This document shows positions 1 to 7,000 of a stretch of DNA of 14,033 nucleotides, one piece after another. The translations under genes were made by a program, and so were the position numbers. Each line of letters begins with the position of its first letter. Position 1 is the first letter of the stretch. Source of the stretch: Thiopontia sp964416755 (GTDB taxonomy: Bacteria > Pseudomonadota > Gammaproteobacteria > GCF-002020875); contig CAYQFH010000071.1 in assembly GCA_964416755.1 (NCBI GenBank), forward strand, positions 1 to 14,033. Reading direction: 5' to 3'. Below the pieces are notes generated by a model. The model had not been told where the DNA came from. It saw nothing but the letters and a program-made list of their open reading frames with translations, and ran no database searches.

Positions 1-308
1 TGATCGCCTACAACTCCACGCTACGTGGTATCAGCAAGCTGGAAATTAATCGTTTGCGGTTGGACGAAGATCTCGACAACACCTGGGAGGTGTTGGCCGA
101 ACCAATCCAGACGGTGATGCGTCGTTACGGTGTCGACAGCCCCTACGAGAAGCTGAAGGCACTGACCCGTGGTCAGGGGATCACCAAGGAGGCGCTACTC
201 ACCTTTGTCGATGGACTGGAGATCCCAGAAGAGGCGAAGGCACAGCTGCGCGAACTGACCCCCGCCAACTATATCGGTAACGCCGTCGATCAGGCGAAGA
301 GGATTTAA
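1..308 (+). CDS. purB: Adenylosuccinate lyase, C-terminal part (5' end outside window)
   Basis: The reading frame is open from the left edge (first full codon at position 3) and ends in TAA at 306-308, giving the last 101 residues. PurB removes fumarate from SAICAR and from adenylosuccinate in de novo purine and AMP synthesis in the cytosol. The visible part carries a stretch highly typical of the gammaproteobacterial enzyme, including STLRGISKLE, WEVLAEPIQTVMRRYG, YEKLKALTRG and the near-terminal TPANYIG; the family is usually about 456 residues, so roughly the last fifth is seen. The catalytic residues lie upstream of the window. An ATG/TTG-like start near position 54 is internal and should not be used. 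pyrF begins three bases after the stop, which suggests one transcript and translational coupling. Identification rests on recalled family sequence. Confidence 0.93.
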   Translation, partial: IAYNSTLRGISKLEINRLRLDEDLDNTWEVLAEPIQTVMRRYGVDSPYEKLKALTRGQGITKEALLTFVDGLEIPEEAKAQLRELTPANYIGNAVDQAKRI

Positions 309-311
309 CCC

Positions 312-1010
312 ATGAGTAATGATTCAAAGATTGTAGTTGCACTCGACTTCCCTTCTGCCAATGAGGCATTGGCACTGGCTGATCAGCTCGACCCGCAGGC
401 ATGCCGAGTCAAGGTGGGCAAGGAGCTCTTCACCCGCTCCGGCCCAGAAGTGGTACGCAAACTGGTCGACCAGAACTTTGATGTCTTCCTCGATCTGAAG
501 TACCACGACATCCCCAATACGGTTGCCCGCGCCTGCGCTGCGGCTGCAGATCTAGGCGTATGGATGGTCAACGTCCACGCCTCTGGTGGTCGCAAGATGA
601 TGGAGGCAGCACGTGATGCACTCACTGATGATGATGCGCCACTGTTGATCGCGGTAACCGTATTGACCAGCATGGACCAGAGCGATCTGATGGAGCTTAA
701 CGTCGCTGACACCCCGGCCAACCAGGTACTGCGCCTGGCACAGCTGGCTGAGTCCTCCGGCATGGATGGCATAGTCTGCTCACCCCAGGAGATTACCCTG
801 CTCCGTGAAAAGATCTCTGCCAACTTCAAGCTGGTCACTCCTGGCATCCGTCCAGCAGGCAGTGCTACAGGCGACCAGAAGCGGATCATGACCCCGGCAC
901 AGGCAGTCGAGCTCGGTAGTGACTGGTTGGTGATTGGTCGTCCGATCACTGCGGCAGACGATCCATTGGCGGCACTTAAGGCGATCAATCAGGAGTTGGA
1001 AACAGCGTAA
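312..1010 (+). CDS. pyrF: Orotidine 5'-phosphate decarboxylase
   Basis: PyrF decarboxylates OMP to UMP, the last step of de novo pyrimidine synthesis, as a cytosolic homodimeric TIM barrel. The 232-residue product is slightly shorter than the E. coli protein (245), the difference being at the N terminus. The catalytic Lys-Asp-Lys-Asp set is visible as K34 (in RVKVGKE) and D61, K63, D66 in DLKYHDIPNT. The C-terminal phosphate-binding loop is seen as VTPGIRPAG and the terminal LVIGRPIT. The ATG at 312 is preceded by AAGAGGA inside the end of purB, a good ribosome binding site, so this start is firm. The gene sits 3 bases after purB and converges on lapB; in enterobacteria pyrF instead lies downstream of lapB on the same strand, so the local arrangement here is rearranged. 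Confidence 0.97.
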   Translation: MSNDSKIVVALDFPSANEALALADQLDPQACRVKVGKELFTRSGPEVVRKLVDQNFDVFLDLKYHDIPNTVARACAAAADLGVWMVNVHASGGRKMMEAARDALTDDDAPLLIAVTVLTSMDQSDLMELNVADTPANQVLRLAQLAESSGMDGIVCSPQEITLLREKISANFKLVTPGIRPAGSATGDQKRIMTPAQAVELGSDWLVIGRPITAADDPLAALKAINQELETA

Positions 1011-1013
1011 CAG

Positions 1014-1160
1014 CAGCCTCGCGCAGAGGCGCAGAGTTTTTATCGCTCCTCGTTAGAACATTCCGATAGCCGTTATGATCCGAGAATTCTATCGAGAGTA
1101 TAAACTCTACAACTCATAGAGCTGTTCTCTGCGGCTTTGCGTCTCTGCGCGAGATCGCTG
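1014..1160. repeat. Inverted repeat built of 8-bp CTCTGYG units between pyrF and lapB
   Basis: The 155-base convergent space between pyrF and lapB is largely one dyad. The arm at 1018-1036 matches the reverse complement of 1135-1153 at 17 of 19 positions. Each arm is itself periodic: the right arm reads as consecutive 8-base units TCTCTGCG, GCTTTGCG, TCTCTGCG (from 1126), and the left arm holds two copies of GCGCAGAG (1021-1036). Inside the loop are weaker pairings, for example 1034-1040 with 1102-1108. No T run follows either arm directly, so it is not a classical terminator, though it could stop or stabilise both converging transcripts. A related element lies at 11364-11450. It may belong to a dispersed palindromic repeat family; that is inference. 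Confidence 0.7.
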
Positions 1161-1165
1161 TTCAA

Positions 1166-2338
1166 CTACTCTCCAGACACCCCAACAATCGGTTTAATGG
1201 TATTCCAACGGTTACAGCCAGGACACTGCCAATGGAGGTGGTGGGCCTGAAAGCCACACTTTCCACACTGGTATTCCGGCTTCTCCTCCTGTAGCTGCTT
1301 GGTCAGCATCTGCAGCCCCATCAACCCTTCGCGTGCCGCCTTCTCTTCAGCATGAGTCAGATTGAGCTGGATCAGCTGCTCCAACCCGCGCACAGAAGGG
1401 CGCTTCTTCAATTGCGCCACTAGATACTGCTCCGCTTTGCGCCCACCGTGCATCAACTGTACCTGCTCAACCGTAGCCAACAGAACAGTCGTACTGGGGT
1501 GCGTCTCCAGCAGCGTAGTGAGATACTCCAGCACCTCCTCCGGCTCTCCCACCGCACGATAGTGGGTCAACAGCGGCTGAATGATATTGGGCAGATAACT
1601 GGCATTCTGCTGCTCAATACTCTTGTAACTGGCAATGGCCTGCTTCACCTGCCCGGTCGTAGCCTGAATCTCGGCACGGATCATCATCGCTCGCACCGCA
1701 TTGGGATCCTCTATCAGCGCCTGCTCCACCAGATGCGCAGCCTCTTTCAGATCAGTCGAGACTCGAGCAATCTCTGCCTTTTCACAGAGAAACTGAGCAA
1801 TCACTGGTGCATTGTCACGCCCTGTCGACTGCTGTGCACGTAGCATCTCAATCGCGCGATCCCACTCCTTCTCCTGCTGGTAGATTACCACCAGATAGTC
1901 ATAGGCCTCCTGCGCATACTGTCCCATCTCCACCAGATCAAGAAAGGGTTGCTCGGCACGATCCAGCAACCCCGCCTTCATGTAATCACGTCCCAGCTCC
2001 AGCAGAGCCAGTGCCCGCTGTTCATCACTGAGGGTCTCACTACTGACCAGATTGCTATGGAGTTGAATTGCCTGCGAGGTGTCTCCCTGACGACGAAACA
2101 GAGTACCCAAAGCCAGATGAGTCTCTACCAACTCCGGAGCCTCCTCCAGCAGTCGGGAGAAGAGGTCAATGGCGCGTTCCTGCTCCTGGTTCACCAGATA
2201 GTTGAGACCACGAAAATAGTCTGAGGAGAAAGAGGCATAGCGACTCTCCTCCCCCCCTCTTTTCGCCAGCCACCAACCTGAGGCTGCTGCTACCGGCAAC
2301 AGAATAAACCCCAGATAGGGGAACCACTCTACACTCAT
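1166..2338 (-). CDS. lapB: LPS assembly regulator LapB (YciM), membrane-anchored TPR protein
   Basis: LapB limits LPS synthesis by acting as an adapter that promotes degradation of LpxC by the membrane protease FtsH, at the inner membrane facing the cytoplasm. The 390-residue product matches the usual length (389 in E. coli). It shows an N-terminal membrane helix (about residues 4-25, followed by KRGGEE), a long helical region of TPR motifs (about 35-340, with typical W/LG/Y/A/P patterns such as LALGTLFRRQGDTSQAI), and a C-terminal rubredoxin-like metal knuckle with C358, C361, C372 and C375 (CGKC and CPGC). The start ATG at 2336-2338 overlaps the lapA stop by four bases (ATGA), so translation is probably coupled. 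The stop is TAG at 1166-1168. It is the last gene of the - strand block. Confidence 0.96.
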   Translation of the reverse strand: MSVEWFPYLGFILLPVAAASGWWLAKRGGEESRYASFSSDYFRGLNYLVNQEQERAIDLFSRLLEEAPELVETHLALGTLFRRQGDTSQAIQLHSNLVSSETLSDEQRALALLELGRDYMKAGLLDRAEQPFLDLVEMGQYAQEAYDYLVVIYQQEKEWDRAIEMLRAQQSTGRDNAPVIAQFLCEKAEIARVSTDLKEAAHLVEQALIEDPNAVRAMMIRAEIQATTGQVKQAIASYKSIEQQNASYLPNIIQPLLTHYRAVGEPEEVLEYLTTLLETHPSTTVLLATVEQVQLMHGGRKAEQYLVAQLKKRPSVRGLEQLIQLNLTHAEEKAAREGLMGLQMLTKQLQEEKPEYQCGKCGFQAHHLHWQCPGCNRWNTIKPIVGVSGE

Positions 2339-2574
2339 TCTGCAACCGCTTTTTCCGCCTTGCGCAGACGCATCTTCAGGGAGAACACCATCGGCAGTGA
2401 CGAAAGAATACCCAGCACAACACCAGAGGCAAGCATAATTACCAGCAGCAGAGAGAGTGGAAACTCTCCCTGACCCAGATAATAATCAAATGGAACCGGT
2501 ACTGCATTCAATACCGAAAAGAGTGCACCCACCCCTACCACACAGAGAAACAGGAGAAAGGTGAAGATTCGCAT
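2335..2574 (-). CDS. lapA: LPS assembly protein LapA (YciS), two-helix membrane protein
   Basis: LapA is a small inner-membrane protein of the DUF1049 family that works with LapB in control of LPS biogenesis. The 79-residue product has two predicted membrane helices (about residues 2-24 and 39-62) separated by the short family-typical segment VPVPFDYYLGQGEFPLS, and a basic amphipathic tail (KMRLRKAEKAVAE). E. coli LapA is 102 residues; the difference is a shorter C-terminal tail. The ATG at 2572-2574 is preferred over the adjoining TTG at 2575-2577 because the family starts with M-x-x-hydrophobic. There is no clear Shine-Dalgarno sequence upstream (the leader reads TTTTCTCGATTG before ATG). 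It lies 40 bases after ihfB and overlaps lapB by four bases. Confidence 0.92.
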   Translation of the reverse strand: MRIFTFLLFLCVVGVGALFSVLNAVPVPFDYYLGQGEFPLSLLLVIMLASGVVLGILSSLPMVFSLKMRLRKAEKAVAE

Positions 2575-2614
2575 CAATCGAGAAAATCGACAAATAACAT
2601 CCAGCAGCGAACTA

Positions 2615-2911
2615 CTACTGCTGTTTCAACCACGACTCGTTTACACGTTCACGCAGTTCCTTGCCTGGCTTGAAGTGAGGCACATACTTCTCCTGCAAAG
2701 CAACCGACTCACCGGTCTTCGGATTACGTCCCATGCGTGCAGGACGGTGATGCAATGAGAAGCTTCCAAACCCACGAATTTCGATTCGCTGCCCCGAACC
2801 CAGCGCATCTGTCATCGACTCGATAATGGTCTTCACCGCCATCTCCACATCGGTATAAGCCAGATGTGGCAGTTTTTTGTACAGCGATTCAATCAGTTCT
2901 GATTTCGTCAT
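2615..2911 (-). CDS. ihfB: Integration host factor subunit beta
   Basis: IHF is a heterodimeric nucleoid protein that bends DNA sharply at specific sites and assists transcription, recombination and replication. The 98-residue product starts MTKSELIE like its relatives (94 residues in E. coli) and contains the DNA-binding arm RIEIRGFGSFSLHHR (RGFGSF at 46-51) and GRNPKTG (61-67) with the intercalating proline P64, then YVPHFKPGKELRERV. An in-frame TTG four codons upstream is rejected because the GGGAAGAG ribosome binding site lies between it and the ATG at 2909-2911. It follows rpsA at about 190 bases, the conserved rpsA-ihfB order. The beta rather than alpha assignment rests on the N terminus and on this context. 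Confidence 0.96.
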   Translation of the reverse strand: MTKSELIESLYKKLPHLAYTDVEMAVKTIIESMTDALGSGQRIEIRGFGSFSLHHRPARMGRNPKTGESVALQEKYVPHFKPGKELRERVNESWLKQQ

Positions 2912-2939
2912 GACTCTTCCCAAATAGAATCAAATAGAA

Positions 2940-2965
2940 GGTTGTTCAATACAACAAAAACAACC
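2940..2965 (-). other. 7-bp perfect inverted repeat in the ihfB leader
   Basis: GGTTGTT at 2940-2946 pairs exactly with AACAACC at 2959-2965, with a 12-base A-rich loop. It sits 29 bases upstream of the ihfB ATG, on the upstream side of the GGGAAGAG ribosome binding site. On the coding strand a TTGAAC hexamer lies in the dyad, but no good -10 box is placed for it, so I do not call a promoter. It could be a protein operator or a weak RNA hairpin affecting ihfB; nothing in the sequence decides. A good match to the IHF consensus (WATCAANNNNTTR) was not found here. Confidence 0.35.
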
Positions 2966-2997
2966 ACCTCAACAATATAGCCAGTAATCGTTCAGAT

Positions 2998-3090
2998 CCC
3001 GCTGCTACGTTTCCAGGGCAAGGCAGAAAATGTGAGTTTACAACTGTAAATGACCATTTTCAAACGCTGCCATGGGAGCGTAGAAGCGGG
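2998..3090. repeat. 93-bp imperfect palindrome between rpsA and ihfB
   Basis: The segment folds back on itself over nearly its full length. The outer arms 2998-3009 (CCCGCTGCTACG) and 3079-3090 pair at 11 of 12 positions. An inner stem pairs GAAAATG at 3026-3032 with CATTTTC at 3055-3061, and the tip pairs GTTTAC at 3036-3041 with GTAAAT at 3046-3051 around the loop AACT. Between the outer and inner stems pairing is looser. It begins 14 bases downstream of the rpsA stop on the - strand. No T run follows the outer arm, so it is a poor intrinsic terminator, but it could mark the 3' end of an rpsA transcript, be an RNase processing site, or be a miniature mobile/REP-like element. No clear target-site duplication is seen. 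Confidence 0.65.
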
Positions 3091-3104
3091 AGCTGGGCGG
3101 TTAC

Positions 3105-4781
3105 TTAGGAACCCATTTGTTCCTTGATCAGGTCACCAATGGTGGTCGAACCGGAATCTTCCACTGCGTTCGCCTCATTGTAATCCTTGATCGCCTTCTC
3201 CTCATCCAGAGATTCTTTCTGCTTGATAGAGAGGTTGATGGAGTGAGACTTGCGGTCCACACCCAGTACCGCGACCTCCAGCTCATCCCCTTCGTTGATC
3301 TGGGTACGAGCATCTTCAACACGCTCGCGAGAGATCTCGGAGACGCGCAGGTAACCAGTCACTTCATCACTCAGTGCCAGTGTCGCACCACGTGCATCCA
3401 CTTCGGTCACAGTACCGGTGACGATGGTTCCACGTGGATTCTCTGCTACATAAGTAGAGAATGGATCCTGCTCCAGCTGCTTGATACCAAGGGAAATACG
3501 CTCACGCTCTGCATCGATCGCCAGAACTACAGTTTCCACCTCATCGCCCTTGGCGTAGTTGCGGATCAGCTCCTCACCATTCTCCTGCCAGGAGATGTCG
3601 GAGAGGTGAACCAGACCATCAATATCACCATCCAGACCGATAAAGATACCGAATTCGGTGATGGACTTGATGTTACCGACAATGCGGTCACCCTTCTTGT
3701 GCGAGCTGCTGAACAGCTCCCAAGGGTTGGCCTTGCACTGTTTCATGCCGAGGGAGATGCGACGACGCTCTTCGTCGATATCCAGCACCATCACCTCAAC
3801 CTCTTCACCCATGGAGACCACCTTGGATGGGTGGATGTTCTTGTTGGTCCAATCCATCTCGGAGGTGTGTACCAGACCTTCAACGCCATCTTCGATCTCA
3901 ACAAATGCACCGTAGTCGGCGATATTGGTGATCTTGCCGAATACACGGGTACCGGCTGGGTAGCGGCGAGCAATGTTCATCCATGGATCGTCACCCATCT
4001 GCTTCAGGCCGAGAGAGACACGGTTGCGGTCGCGGTCGTAGCGTAGTACCTGTACCTCGATCTCTTCACCCACATTAACCACCTCGGAGGGATGGCGCAC
4101 ACGCTTCCACGCCATGTCGGTGATGTGGAGCAGACCGTCGATACCACCGAGATCGATGAACGCGCCGTAATCAGTGAGGTTCTTGACGATACCAGTGATG
4201 GTAGCGCCCTCTTCCAGAGTCTTGAGCAGCTCTTCGCGCTCTGCGCTGTACTCAGCCTCAACCACCGCACGGCGGGAGACCACAACGTTGTTGCGCTTCT
4301 GATCCAGCTTGATCACCTTGAACTCGAGATCCTTGCCTTCAAGGTAGGTGGTGTCACGTACCGGACGTACATCCACCAGAGAGCCCGGCAGGAAGGCGCG
4401 GATATCGTCGAGATCGACAGTGAAGCCACCACGTACCTTGCCGCTGATCATGCCGATCACGGTCTCGTTGGCATCCAGTGCACCCTGCAGGCGAGTCCAC
4501 GCCTCCTGACGCTTCGCCTTTTCACGAGAGAGAATCGTCTCACCATAACCATCTGCAACAGACTCCAGCGCCACCTCAACGATGTCACCGACAGCCACTT
4601 CCATCTCGCCTTCACGGCTACGGAACTGCTCGGCAGGGATGGCGGCCTCGGTCTTCAGACCTGCGTTGACCAGTACGACCTCATCGGTGATATCGATCAC
4701 GGTACCACTGACCAGCTCGCCACTCTGCATGACGGTTGAACGGAAGCTCTCTTCGAGCAGTTCTGCGAAATTCTCACTCAT
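3105..4781 (-). CDS. rpsA: 30S ribosomal protein S1
   Basis: S1 binds mRNA at the 30S subunit and lets structured messages enter the ribosome. The 558-residue product (557 in E. coli) has six S1/OB-fold repeats at about residues 21-87, 105-171, 192-260, 277-347, 364-434 and 451-520. The middle repeats carry the signature G-x-V/I-...-YGAFI/VD/E-...-GL-LH-S/T-MxW and end RISLGxKQ. The first two are divergent, as expected for ribosome-binding domains. The start is the ATG at 4779-4781 (MSENFAELLEESF), with AGGA eight bases upstream; any start further upstream would run into the assembly gap. A single frame runs through the N run into cmk, but that fusion is an artefact of the gap. Stop TAA is at 3105-3107. 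Confidence 0.97.
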   Translation of the reverse strand: MSENFAELLEESFRSTVMQSGELVSGTVIDITDEVVLVNAGLKTEAAIPAEQFRSREGEMEVAVGDIVEVALESVADGYGETILSREKAKRQEAWTRLQGALDANETVIGMISGKVRGGFTVDLDDIRAFLPGSLVDVRPVRDTTYLEGKDLEFKVIKLDQKRNNVVVSRRAVVEAEYSAEREELLKTLEEGATITGIVKNLTDYGAFIDLGGIDGLLHITDMAWKRVRHPSEVVNVGEEIEVQVLRYDRDRNRVSLGLKQMGDDPWMNIARRYPAGTRVFGKITNIADYGAFVEIEDGVEGLVHTSEMDWTNKNIHPSKVVSMGEEVEVMVLDIDEERRRISLGMKQCKANPWELFSSSHKKGDRIVGNIKSITEFGIFIGLDGDIDGLVHLSDISWQENGEELIRNYAKGDEVETVVLAIDAERERISLGIKQLEQDPFSTYVAENPRGTIVTGTVTEVDARGATLALSDEVTGYLRVSEISRERVEDARTQINEGDELEVAVLGVDRKSHSINLSIKQKESLDEEKAIKDYNEANAVEDSGSTTIGDLIKEQMGS

Positions 4782-4885
4782 AATACTATTCCTAAATCTA
4801 CATCCAATGGCGGGTTTGCTAAGTGCCATCGATGGTTGTGGGGCCATTTGGCGAAGCCCATGAAAAAAATAGAGAGGATTGTCTT
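4782..4885 (-). promoter_or_regulatory. rpsA leader (truncated by the gap)
   Basis: These 104 bases upstream of rpsA contain no supported gene. On the coding strand they hold a U-rich tract (ATTTTTTTC around 4861-4870), a short stem GGGC/GCCC just after it, the 10-bp palindrome CCATCGATGG (4826-4835), and the AGGA ribosome binding site near the ATG. In E. coli the rpsA leader is structured and is the target of S1 autoregulation; a similar role here is inference. A promoter may lie in the missing sequence. Confidence 0.3.
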
Positions 4886-4985
4886 NNNNNNNNNNNNNNN
4901 NNNNNNNNNNNNNNNNNNNNNNNNNNNNNNNNNNNNNNNNNNNNNNNNNNNNNNNNNNNNNNNNNNNNNNNNNNNNNNNNNNNNN
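4886..4985. other. Assembly gap of 100 N
   Basis: Exactly 100 N, the conventional length for a scaffold gap of unknown size. It removes the last codons and stop of cmk and the upstream part of the cmk-rpsA intergenic region. Any protein read through it is artificial. Confidence 0.99.
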
Positions 4986-5645
4986 GGCCAACGTCAGCAC
5001 TGCTGATACCACCTGATCAATACCCATACTGGTGGTATCCAGCATCACCGCATCCTCTGCGGGGCGCAGTGGCGAGGTCGCGCGCTCCGAATCCGCTTTG
5101 TCGCGTGCCTCAATCTCCTGCTGAAGGGCGCGAATATTAGCATCGTCCCCTTTCTCGATCAACTGCTTATAGCGCCGTTTCGCCCGCTCTTCGGCACTTG
5201 CTGTCAGAAAAATTTTTAATTCGGCATCAGGAAAAACCGTAGTCCCCATATCGCGTCCATCGGCCACCACTCCCGGAGGCTGTCTGAAATCCCGTTGGCG
5301 CTGCAGCAGAGCATCTCGCACTGCGGGCACTGCCGCCACCTGCGAAGCCGCCTTGCCGGCCGCCTCGGTGCGAATATCTCGGGTCACCTCTGCCCCATCG
5401 AGCAGCACCCGCACCCCCAATGTCGGATCATCCGCCCCAAAGCTGACACCTAGCTGCGCAGCTTCGGCTGCCAACCCCTTCTCATCCTCAAAAGCGATCT
5501 CTTTTCTGCTCGCGGAGAGCCCCAACACCCGGTACAGCGCCCCACTGTCGAGATAGCTCCATCCCAGACGGTGCGCTACCGCCAGCGAGACCGTTCCCTT
5601 GCCGGCACCACCTGGTCCATCAATGGTGATCACGCTACTGCTCAT
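4986..5645 (-). CDS. cmk: Cytidylate kinase, 3' end lost in assembly gap
   Basis: Cmk phosphorylates CMP and dCMP with ATP, recycling nucleotides from RNA turnover and lipid synthesis. The visible 220 residues start MSSSVITIDGPGGAGKGT, with the P-loop G10-x4-GKG and K16. The NMP-binding part (YLDSGALYR, and VADGRDMGTTVFPDA) and the lid (ERAKRR) are also present. The E. coli enzyme has 227 residues, so only a few codons and the stop are likely missing. The ATG at 5643-5645 overlaps the aroA stop as ATGA, which fits the family start; an upstream extension to 5675 lies inside aroA and is rejected. aroA-cmk-rpsA is a conserved order. Confidence 0.95.
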
Positions 5646-6949
5646 GACTGCTCTGCCTTGATCTGCAGTCCACAACCGGCGGACAGATCACTAAAACCGG
5701 GGAAGGAGGTGTTGACGTTGTCGCACCCCTCAATGTTGATTGGTGCGGTCGCTCGCAGAGCTGCCATTGCAAAAGACATGGAGATGCGATGGTCGTGGTG
5801 AGAGTAGACGGTGCCTCCGCCAATGGCTCCACCCTGGATCACAATCCCATCCGGGGTCGGCTGTGCATCCACACCCAACGTAGTCAGACCATCGGCCATC
5901 ACCTGGATACGGTCACTCTCCTTGACCCGCAGCTCTTCCGCCCCCCGCAGGATAGTCTCCCCTTCAGCACAGGCGGCCGCGACAAACAGTGCCGGAAACT
6001 CATCAATCGCCAATGGCACCTGATCGACCGGAATCTCGATCCCTTTCAATGGGGCCGACTGCACCCGCAGATCCGCCACCGGCTCACCACCGGACTCTCG
6101 CTCATTCAATACTTCGATATTGGCCCCCATCTGTCGCAGGATATTGATCACTCCGATTCGGGTGGGGTTCATGCCGACATGCTGTAGCGTCAAATCAGAG
6201 CCCTCAGCAATAGAGGCGCCAACCAGAAAGAAGGCGGCCGAAGAGATGTCTGCTGGCACATCCACCGTAGTCGCCTGCAACGTGCCTCCCCCGCTGAGAC
6301 AGATCTTGTCACCGGTTCGTTTCACCTCCACCCCAAAGCCATTCAGCATCCGCTCGGTGTGGTCACGAGTGGGAGCCGGTTCAGTCACACAGGTCTCACC
6401 CTCGGCATAGAGCCCGGCCAGCAATAGAGAGGATTTCACCTGTGCACTCGCCATCGGCATCTGGTAGTGAAACCCCTTTAGTGGTGCCCCACCCTTGATT
6501 CGCAATGGTGCCGTGCCATCCGCTTCGGTCTCGATGGTTGCCCCCATCTCTGCCAGCGGATCAGTCACCCGGCGCATTGGGCGCCCGGAGAGCGACTCAT
6601 CCCCCACCAGCGTCACATCAAACTGTTGACCGGAAAGCAATCCGGAGAGCAGCCGCATCGAGGTACCAGAGTTGCCCAGATCCAGTGGCGCATCGGTTGG
6701 CTGTAGCCCATCCATCCCCACACCGTGGATCGTCACCCTGCCCTCAGCAGTCGGCCCCTCGATCCCCACCCCCATCTGCTTGAAGGTGTTGAGCGTAGCC
6801 AGACTGTCTTCTCCCTGCAGAAAACCACTCACCTCGGTCACCCCCTCAGCCAGTGAGCCGAGCATAATGGAGCGGTGGGAGATCGATTTGTCTCCCGGCA
6901 CGCGGATGGTGCCGGTCAGTTTTCCTCCGGGCTGAACCAAAAATCTCAT
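5642..6949 (-). CDS. aroA: 3-phosphoshikimate 1-carboxyvinyltransferase (EPSP synthase), class II-like
   Basis: AroA joins shikimate 3-phosphate with PEP to give EPSP, the sixth step of the shikimate pathway. From the ATG at 6947-6949 the product has 435 residues and begins MRFLVQPGGKLTG. Visible active-site motifs are K21-S22 and R26 (GDKSISHR), GNSGTSMR at 92-99, RPMRR from 123, SAQVK at 168-172, R195-D-H-T-E199, NPTR, IDEFP and KESDR. The combination GDKS, SAQxK, RxHxE and NxTR resembles class II enzymes of Bacillus and Agrobacterium type, not the E. coli class I enzyme; no glyphosate phenotype is claimed. AGGAAGAGG precedes this ATG, so a 14-residue upstream extension is rejected. It lies 51 bases after tyrA and overlaps cmk by four bases. 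Confidence 0.96.
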   Translation of the reverse strand: MRFLVQPGGKLTGTIRVPGDKSISHRSIMLGSLAEGVTEVSGFLQGEDSLATLNTFKQMGVGIEGPTAEGRVTIHGVGMDGLQPTDAPLDLGNSGTSMRLLSGLLSGQQFDVTLVGDESLSGRPMRRVTDPLAEMGATIETEADGTAPLRIKGGAPLKGFHYQMPMASAQVKSSLLLAGLYAEGETCVTEPAPTRDHTERMLNGFGVEVKRTGDKICLSGGGTLQATTVDVPADISSAAFFLVGASIAEGSDLTLQHVGMNPTRIGVINILRQMGANIEVLNERESGGEPVADLRVQSAPLKGIEIPVDQVPLAIDEFPALFVAAACAEGETILRGAEELRVKESDRIQVMADGLTTLGVDAQPTPDGIVIQGGAIGGGTVYSHHDHRISMSFAMAALRATAPINIEGCDNVNTSFPGFSDLSAGCGLQIKAEQS

Positions 6950-7000
6950 ACTTACCTCTTCCTTCCTTGAAAGCCGACTAAGCCACAACACTGCAGCGTA

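Noticed and set aside
1014..1160. CRISPR array
   Set aside because: The 8-base units are contiguous and inverted in two arms; there are no 25-40 base repeats with unique spacers.
3117..4046. 309-codon open frame on the + strand
   Set aside because: It is antisense to the repeated S1 domains of rpsA; the apparent internal similarity only reflects those repeats.
3501..4400. Repeated DNA blocks within rpsA as mobile or tandem repeats
   Set aside because: They are the protein-level repeats of S1 domains with the expected spacing of about 85 codons, not a DNA repeat array.
3105..5675. Single 856-residue Cmk-S1 protein
   Set aside because: The frame passes through 100 N. cmk and rpsA each have a normal start, and S1 is full length by itself.
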